A stretch of DNA of 64,000 nt from Blattamonas nauphoetae (lineage: Eukaryota > Preaxostyla > Oxymonadida). This document shows, in pieces, positions 47,057 to 56,100 of the stretch; within the stretch, counting starts at the first letter, position 1, and the number at the start of each line of letters is the position of its first letter. The DNA lies in assembly GCA_033064195.1 (NCBI GenBank), contig JARBJD010000004.1, positions 310,001 to 374,000 on the forward strand. Direction: 5' to 3'. The notes under the pieces were generated by a model, which was not told the DNA's origin, did not search any database, and saw nothing but the letters and a program-made list of their open reading frames with translations. The position numbers were made by a program, and so were the translations under genes.

Positions 47057-47666
47057 TTACGTGAGTCCTGAATCCAAAATAATCTTCAAAAAGACTTCAA
47101 ACCATCCCAGGAACCCGTTTTCTGAACACAGTGCGTCAAGGAAAGCGGTACTCAGTTTCACTCGAATGTGGTCAGGCTGAACAGAATCTCACAACACAAC
47201 ACAAACAATGAATCGAACATAAACGGCAGGAATCGGCGTTGAGGTTCCCTCTTTTGCTGCAATCGTGTTCAGTAGGGATTTCTGTTCAACAAATGTTGTA
47301 AGCCGATTGTCACCCCAACCCTGAACAAAAATCGCTCCTTGAACACCTGCCCCATGAACCTACACACAATGGCTCAAATCACATCAGCACACTTTGATTT
47401 GTTCTTCAGACACATTCTCAGGCAGATCAACAATTTTGAGAATCGTGTTCTTGTGTCGTCCCCGAACTGCCTGGAAATAGTATGTCACGCCGTCGTGTTC
47501 TTCTGTTCGGCTTCGTGACGAGTGATTTGTGTACTTTCGGATGATATCCGTCGTTCGAGAGTTTTCGCTTCCAAACACCAAAATCTGAGTGATGAATGAG
47601 AATAGATGTAGGATGAACAGAAACACACAAAAATACCTTCACAAGGAATTCAACAACAGGTTCCAT
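47057..47666 (-). CDS. Rab32-like pseudo-GTPase, copy B
   Basis: Four exons (47666-47637, 47584-47393, 47359-47207, 47176-47057) have the same lengths and phases as copy A. The P-loop is again GSENSRTT and the G3 region DLPEN. Copy B differs in the last exon (CSENGFLGWFEVF) and in the third (GWGDNRLTTF). Both copies keep open frames and identical exon borders despite substitutions, which argues for selection and against two decaying copies. Confidence 0.68.
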
Positions 47667-47789
47667 CTTATTCAAAGATTCGTATCGATCAGTCCCTTCA
47701 ATCAACTTATCCGAAAATGACTCCGTCTCGACGCAACAAATCGAACACACAGGACCATCACTGATTCCGACAAACGACAACGCAAAAAG

Positions 47790-49422
47790 TCACAATTCTT
47801 GATGTGTCAAAGGCAAATCCATCTTCACACTTTCATCAACAAAAAGTCGTCGAGCAATCAGGACTGGACTATACTCAGAAAGCGATGCATTCCCAAACAA
47901 GAAGTGTTTGCGGAATGTGAGAGACAGGAAACAGTGACGAGGAGTCCCGCCTGCGGTCGAAGTGGCGCCAATCGAGATGATGGACTTCGAATGGGCGAGT
48001 GAATACCCACTCGGGAGGCTCTCATCGGCACGGATGAGCATCGAAACGTTGTTTTTCTTCAAAAAACTCTTTGTCTGCTCTTCGCTGTTGAAAAAGGCGG
48101 GTGTGTTGGTGTCTTGTCGTCTGAGAGTGTATTTCTCGTTCTCTCGCTCCATCTCTCTCGATTCGATCTCATCAGACCAATGAAAAGGAGTGTCGTCGTC
48201 ATCGTCATCAATAGACTCGGGAAATCTGACCCTTCTCTCATAATCAAACTTTGGACGCCGTGGTCCGCAGCATCTGCAGGGAAGACGAGAGTAAGGGCGG
48301 GCATGGTTGATTTTTCTTTTGGGACGGAAGAGCTGTGAGGAGTTGAAAGGTGTGTTGTGGAGGATTTGGGAGATGAACGAGAGGCGGTCCTGCTCCTCCT
48401 TCCCTTCCATCCCCGTTCCATTCCTGCGCATCCCCAAAAGCGTCTTTCTCATTTCGGTCGTGTTCAGGTCTTTCAGCTGCAATTTCTTAAAGTCCGTTTC
48501 ATTTGAATCTGTGATTGGGAATCCGCTGTGCACAAGCAGCAAGTTCTGCGAGAGATCCACAGAATCGATGCGGTTCCTTTTGGACAGACCTCCGACTGTT
48601 CCATCTTGTTCATATAATTTTGCGAAGCCCATTCTGAGCTGCGCGTTTGGGGCGAGTCGGTCGATGACCAATCCGAGAGGGAGGGCGGTCAAAGCTGCGG
48701 AAAGCTGGTCAGACAATGCAGATAGTGAGGGCTGAGCATCTGCTGTTGAGTTGTCTGCATATTTCGAGAAAAAGCGGAGGTTGTCAGTGGAGTTCGTTGT
48801 GGAGATGGCTGAGTGTTCGTTCCGACCAAGAATCAGCACAATACTCGACGGGTGCTCCAATTTGAGTGAAAACAGAAGCAGAAGTGTCTCCAGCGACGTG
48901 GGCGAGTTCCCAATCATGTTTCCCAGAAAGACGAAACGGTTCGTATCTGAAGGCAATCCTGACAAAGAAAAGAAAGAGAAGAATGAAGGAGAGGAGTGAT
49001 GAAGATGACGGGGAGAAAGAAAGAAGATCAATCATGAATCATAACGAATTCAAACCAGTTTCGCGAAGAATCGTGAGAAGCGATGTCAGATTTCCATCCA
49101 GATCTCCAATAATGTGAGTCGAATGATCACAAATGTGTGTGCCTTGAGTCCAGTGGTCGCTTGGCAGCGATAGGATTGGAGGCGTGTCGTTGAATGCTGA
49201 TTCGAATTTGGAGAGTGTTTGCGAGATAAACCACTCTGGGAACAGATATCCTGATCGAACACGTGATTCCAGTTTGTTTACCTCGGAAAGAGACTTTGGC
49301 GGGAACGAAAAGGGGAGTGAAGAATCAGTAGCTGGTGCATCTGACGGTTTGTGGTTCGACTCAGATTCAAGTTGGTGGGAGAAGATGATCACAAAAAGAT
49401 GGCGAGACAACAAAAGAAACAT
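47790..49422 (-). CDS. Phosphoprotein-phosphatase-like pseudoenzyme, copy B
   Basis: Exons are 49422-49056 and 48958-47790. The ATG at 49422 gives the signal-like start MFLLLSRHLFVIIFSHQ. Landmarks are the same degenerate set as copy A (GDLDGN, FLGNMIGN, LILGRNEH, LIRADE). The two copies differ most in a Cys-containing insertion (CRCCGPRRPKFDYE here, CMCCGPRRPQYQFYE in A). Upstream of the start, the donor used in copy A (GGGTAGG) is GGGGAGG here, so any further 5' exon would not splice the same way. Lumenal or extracellular location is inferred from the leader. Confidence 0.7.
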
Positions 49423-49505
49423 CAAGAAGTGGTGTGGGAGGCCTATACGCAAAAACGGAAAAAGGGAGAGAAAAGAGTCGTTGATCCTCCCCGTATTTTG
49501 AAACC

Positions 49506-50151
49506 ACCGTCACGATTTCAGGAGGTGATTCTGAACGAATGCTGCTACTTACAGAACGTCACTTAATGGGGTACCCAATGTTTAAAGGGTCCATTCAACA
49601 AAGAAAATGCAAAATCAACCATTGTGATGTGATTCTGATCTTCAGCTGGGTTAAATCAGTCCTGAAGAGACCAGACGAAGTGAACGTGATGTTTCAAAGT
49701 TGGACAAACCCATTCGTGAGAAGGGGCGAGAAAATGGCAGGAAAAAGAAGTGAAATGCGTCGTGTTTTCGAAAGAGTGACAAAAGAAGACGAAAAAATGA
49801 TGTCAGAAGAATCAATAGCGAGTCCTCAATCGAACAATGAAGATGATGGTGATTTGGGAAGTGGGAGGTGAAAAGAAAACGTGTCCAGCTCGGACATGCA
49901 ATCCACAATTCCAGAATCATGGATGAATGAAGACAAGTGACGGGAGAAGTGCTTCTCCAAAACAAGAAATCCTTATCGAAGATAATTCGAAGGAGATGGC
50001 AGATGACGTGTCACTCCCATCGAGAAGCGAGTGGAAGTGTGGTTCCACATCGCTTGTGAGTGTGTGGTGTGTGTGTTTGTTGAGTGAAGTGGTGCCGTGC
50101 AGTAAGGTGTATGAAGGATGAGTCGATCGCAACTGTCTGACGATTGTGTCA
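49506..50151. other. Interval without a confident gene
   Basis: A plus-strand open frame from the ATG at 49539 to 49871 (110 codons, charged C-terminal part) is the only candidate and has no recognisable domain. The rest is flank of the receptor gene ending at 50152. Confidence 0.4.
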
Positions 50152-53100
50152 TCAGAAGTCGCAGCCGAGCGGGTCGTCCTGCAGGATTGTTCCTGACGCG
50201 AACAGACCATCCTCACCCAGTTCTTTCGACACTTCAGCCAGCGTCGGTCGGCAAGTCGGATCCAAATCAAGACACTTCTCAATCAGCGAAACCAGCTTCG
50301 GAGAAGAGATCTTCGTCATCGACAGCTGACCCCCACATCCCAACTGGCGATGAGCATTCGCTGCATCCAGCTCCCCGAAGGGCACAACACCAGTCTCTAA
50401 TTCCCACAAGATCAGGCCAAGACTAAAAACTGCCCCGTGGTCGTGTTTCTTGTGAGACTCTGAGTCCATCAGTTCGGGTGCAATCCATCGCTGACCTTCC
50501 ACTCCTGCCGAGTCCTCTTTCGTGTTTCGAGTCACAGATCCTGTCATATCCTCCCCTTTCTTCACTTCTCCAGTCTGAAGATACATCTGATTCGTCCAGT
50601 CAAACACAATCCAATGAGGCGACACATTTCGAAGACCAAGACTCGAAGCATCTTTCTGCGCCAAGTTCAGAAGACCTCGTGCCAGCTGTTGAGCAATCGT
50701 CGCTCGCTCTGCTCCAATCATTCTGTTTGGGCCTGAGTGAAGTCGACGATACAGCGTGTCTTTCCAGTTCACAACAACTTTCTCACTCACATCCGAAAGG
50801 TTCACCGCTTCGAACTTTCCTTCGTTCTCAACTGGCTTCCCTCGCTCCATTCCATGCGGCTGGGTATCTGGCGCTGGCCCTGCTCCCTCGTCGAACTCGT
50901 TCTGGTTCACTTTCTGCATGTTCGCTGTCGTGTTCAAGAGTGTCGGAGCAAATGATTCGTAAACATCGAATTTCTCCACAGGAAGTTGTTCGTCCATTTC
51001 CGTACGAGCTTTCTGTTGCTCTTGTCCTTTCTTCTGCTTGTTCCTTCGTCGAACAAGAATGATGATCAGAATGATGAAAAAGAGCAGAAGCAGGACGCTA
51101 CTCGCAATGATCACAGGAATCAGCCACTTCCGAACTGACGCAAATTGCGCTTTTCGTTCGTCGCTCGCACTTCGCTTCACAAGCGTGGAATCTGTTGCGA
51201 ATCCATCTCCAAACACAATCCGACAACGCCATTCCATTTTCGAGTCCAGAGACGACAGCGCAGAAGAGGCGAGTTGGGTGGAGAACGACGATTCTGTCCA
51301 GTTCATCGTGTTGGATGCTGAGAGTAGCATCGGAATAGATCCCTTCTCAACCTTCTTCTCATCCACCGAGAACACTTCCAGACGAAGATGGCAGTCCATC
51401 AGAAGCGAGCCAGTGATTGTCAGAGAGTATTGTTGACTGGCTTTGCTGAAAGAGGCAGGAGACTCCGATGATGTCAGAGTTGGGACGAAGAAGACAGCAG
51501 ATGGCTCGAGCACAGGCGAAGAGAAGACACATTCCGAATCAACCGAGATCCACGCTGACGGTAGATCCTTCGATCCATCTCCACCATTCAGCGAGTCCAC
51601 CACAACCTCCCCTCCTTCACACCGAATGTTCTTCCGAGCCGAAGGGAATCGAGAATTCCCAACGATGTTGTTTGAGAAGCTGGTCAAGTAGATTGAGGTG
51701 GTTGTGTTGGACAGGAAGAGAGCGCCTTGCGAGAGATGAGTGAAGTCAGAATTCTTGATAGAAACAGTGGAATCAGAGATGCTGATCAGGCCAGTTGTCC
51801 ATTCACAAAGACTCTCTTCCTCTTCATTGTGTGAAGCGTGTTTAACTCCTTCGAAGGAGCAGGATTGGAGACTCAGTTTGGAGATGGTCGAGCATTCCAT
51901 GAAGACCACATCAGAAGTGTTGGAAACTTGGAGTTGGATGAGTGTGGCTGAACGGAGGTCGGACAGTCGGATCGGAGTGGACGAGAAGGAGATGTTGGCA
52001 CTTTCAAGCGAGTTCACAGAGACCGTCCCTTTCTCACAATCCATCAGTGTTCCGACGTTGTGCGACGACGAGATTGTGATTGTCTGAAGTGTCAGAATCG
52101 AATCCACACTTTTGAACAGTGGCGTGGTCTGATCAGTCAACACCGAAATCTCCACCATCGAAAGGTTCATGTGCCCAAACAGAACAACCAGTGCAGCTGA
52201 GCTCCTTCCACCCTCCTTCAACACAACTGTCACACTTTCAAACTGAACTGTGTCCCCTGTCTCTTCACGCAGGCATCCCGACGATGACAGCACAATCGAC
52301 GACATCACAGGCAATCCCTTCACCGTCACTCCTCCCATCTCAACTGAATTCTGAACTGACACTTCCCTCATCACGTGAAGTTGGTTGGTCAGCACAGTCA
52401 ATGCTCGAGTCAGAGAATGTTCGAGTGTTCGACACCAAACTGAGTTGTGCCCACATTTCACCAAGTCAAGTCCATCACTCGCCACTCCAATCGCTCCACT
52501 CCCAGCAATCAGATAGAACAGAAGAGAAGCTTTCAGCGAAGTGGCGTGGTCAACACTCCACAGCCACTCAAACGACACTCCAGTCTCGAACGATCCAGCG
52601 AAGCGAGGATCGCCATACGCAATCCATTCGTCAAGATTGTTTCCTTCAATCCAAACAAATGCTCCATTTGAGTTCGACGACGAAGAGCTGGAATAGTTCA
52701 GATTGTGGAGAGAGAAGGCGGGTATCTTCGATTGATCGCTTATCGTGGTGAAAGAGATGAAGAATCCATTCGCAACTCCATTTTGGGTTGTCACATCACT
52801 CAGCTCAACATCATCAATCTCTAATTCCATCCCTTCCACCATCTCGACCTCCAACACACTCCCATTTCCATCTGAACGTGCGATCTGATGGAACTTGGTT
52901 GATGAGAGCGAGAGAGAGCCAGCGGCGAAGTCGAAGAGAGCGGTTGGGAGAGTGAAAGACGAGAACGAGCAATCGTTGACGACAAGGACGCTGCTGGCAG
53001 ATGAGAGGGAGATGAATGAAGAAGGTCGAGATGAACCAAGGAATGAGAGATCGAGGAGAGTGAGTGATGATTGACCGATGGAGAAAGAAGCAGCTGATGT

Positions 53101-56100
53101 CGTTGTGATCGTCTGTTTCGATGCGGAAGACGTCAGAATCGTGTCGGCAGCAATGATCAATCCTTCCTTCAGTGTCATTCCAGAGTCAACGATGAACGTG
53201 TTGTTTGCGTTTTGATGAGAAAGCGTCTTGTTGAACGATGAACAAGGAAGTGATTCTCGTCCACAAAGAGCGTGGTCGTCTCCATCAGCATGAATGTGTG
53301 TGGATTCCTCAGCCGATGTGTGAGGATACCAGTAGAACAGAAGCGATGCTTCAGATGACGTCAAAGCGTCAACTCCAAACCATCTCTTCTTTTCCAAGCT
53401 CGAATACGGTGATGTCTGTGCAGCTGGTTTGAGAGAGGCGAGGGATGAGGAGAGGAATAGCACAAGAGCAGCTGAAGAGATTGAGATCCAGTTCCCTTCC
53501 CCAGTCTCACTTGAACAAGTTTCGAATGTGTTCGTGTTCTTCGTCTCAATTGTTCCTGTTCCTTCCAGCGACACTGCAATCACTCCTCCCTTCCCTTTCG
53601 ACACACATGAAGTGAATGTGCATCCATCAACAATCAGTGAGCTGCCTGTCTTGATCGTCCCTGACACAACTGACCCTCCCTCTGTCGAGCTGAACAACGA
53701 GAACTTGCACGACGTCAGTCTCGCTGAGCCACTTCCCGTGACCGTGAGGAACGACGATGTTCGTTGTGTTCCTTTCGACACAAATGAACACGTTTGCACG
53801 GAGAGCGATGATGACGACACGACGAAGGATGCATCTGTGTCCACTGTGATCTCATTGGAGATTGTTGATGAGAGTGAATGAGGTGAAGCGATGTTGGAGA
53901 TCACCTCGTTGAATTCGAGATCGGAGTCGATCACAGTCGCTGTCGAGTGACTTTTCGAGAACGACGACGACAGCAGAGAGCAGGGAAGCTCAGTCACCCC
54001 ACACAACACATGGTCTTCTCCATCCTTGTGAACATGCACAGCTCCAGACGACGACTTGTGAGGATACCAGTAGAACAGAAGCGATCCTTCAGATGACGTC
54101 AACGCATCGACTCCAAACCATTTCTTCTTTTCCAACCTCGAATACGGCGATGTCTGTGCGGCTGGTTTGAGAGAGGCGAGAGATGAGGACAGGAATGTGA
54201 CAAGATTAGCAGAAGTGATTGAGATACAGTCGCCTTCGTTCTGAGTGCTCGAACATGAAACGAACGAACATTCGGACACTTCAAGTCCACCACCAACATC
54301 CCCAGAAATCACTGATCCTTTCACGCTTGATGAGAATCCAGTGAAGGAACATCCGGACAGCGACAACGAACCAAATCCACTCAGAACGAACAACGAGTCA
54401 TCGAACGATTCTGATGCGTTCACAAACGCCAACGACGACACTGTCAATGATCCTCCACAAATCCAGAGATGCTTCCCAGATCCCATTGACACTGTTTCAA
54501 CTTCGCTCGTTGATGTCATCGTGACTGTTTTGGCTGTTGTGGTGATGGTCGTGTCAAGAGACACTCCTCCTCGCACAAGAAGTCTTCCATCCGTCTCGCC
54601 AAGTTTCTTCACAAAACAATAGCCACCTGACAGTGACGAGCAGGGGAGGAACGAGTGCCCACAAAGCGAGTGAGTGATCGCCGACGATTCATCAACTGTC
54701 AGGTCCCCTCCATCGTAGCTGAACACCACAAACAGCAACGACCCAATCCCAGACACGGCATCATTCGACTTCTCTCCAAACTCCATTCTGTTCATTTCTG
54801 ATGAGCTGAAGAATCCTGCGTCGTTCGCTGGTTTTAGAGGCAGAACTGATCCAAAGATGGTTTTCAGCGATGGTCTTTGGGTTGGAAGAGACACAACATA
54901 AATGTTCTGTCCCAGTTTCCCTTCTCCACACAAATTCGCTTCGGTCGTGCCAGCGTCTCCGAATGACAGTGATGACAGAACAAAATTGGATGGAGTTGTC
55001 AGACTGCATACGTCAACAAAAATCACTCCTCCATTTCCAGCTGACTTGCACTTCTCAAAAGAACAGTCAGAGATCTCAAGTTTCGATGTTGATCCAAGCA
55101 CAGCAGAGAGAACAGATCCATCACTCTGAATGTTCGAGAATGATGAGAACAAACAGCTGTCCAGGATGAGCGTTCCCGAAGATAAAAGCGAGATGAATGA
55201 AGTCGATCGAGAAGAACCAATTAAGGAGAGATCGACGAGGCTGAGTGACTTTTGGCCAATGGTGATTGACGCATCTGAGGTCGTTGTGATCGTCTGTTTC
55301 GAAGTGGAAGACGTCAGGATCGTGTCAGCAACAATGGTCAATTCTTCCTTCAGTGTCATTCCAGAGTCAACGATGAACGTGTTGTTTGCGTTTCGATGAG
55401 AAAGCGTCTTGTTGAACGACGAGCATGGAAGTGATTCTCGTCCACAAAGAGCGTGGTCTTCTCCATCAGCGTGAATGTGTGTGGATTGTTCTGTGGATGT
55501 GTGAGGATACCAGAAGAACAGCAGTGATCCTTTTGTCCCGTTTGTGTCACCTCCAAACCATTTCTTCTTTTCCAAGCTCGAATACGGCGATGTCTGTGCA
55601 GCTGGTTTGAGAGAGGTGAGGGATGAGGAGAGGAATGCCACAAGATCAGCTGAAGTGATTGAGATCCAATCACCTTCGTTCGGAGTGCTCGAACATAATT
55701 CGAAACTGATTGGTGCGACCATCGAGAATGACCCACCATTCAATGTCACTGCCAACGCACCTCCTCTCCCACTCGACGAACAGGATGAGAAGTTCGAATT
55801 TTCGAAGGTGAGAGAGTTCCCTGAATTCAGAGAGGAGGAGAAGATCGATCCATCCCCATCTTTCACAAAAGAGGAGAACGAGCATCCACTCACAACAATC
55901 CATCCACTTCCAGTGATCTCCAGAAGAGAAGATGACCGCTCAACGGATTGCCCATCGAACGAGATGGATGTGAGTGTGAGAGTCAATGCTGAGACAGCGA
56001 GTTTGCCAGTTGCTCCAGTTGTGATCGATGCTGTTGCATCTGTTGGGCAGATTTCGATCGCATTTGTTGAAAATGAGAGTGGTGTGGTGAGTGTTGTCGA

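Larger units (their letters stand above)
46820..49505 (-). repeat. Inverted segmental duplication, arm B
   Basis: It is the reverse-complement partner of 35300-37985, separated from it by about 8.8 kb of single-copy genes. No MITE is present at its outer edge, unlike arm A. Confidence 0.85.

Noticed and set aside
49539-49871. Plus-strand 110-codon open frame upstream of phosphatase-like copy B as a real gene
   Set aside because: It starts with ATG but has no recognisable domain, no leader and no homologue beside copy A; kept only as a note in the interval entry.
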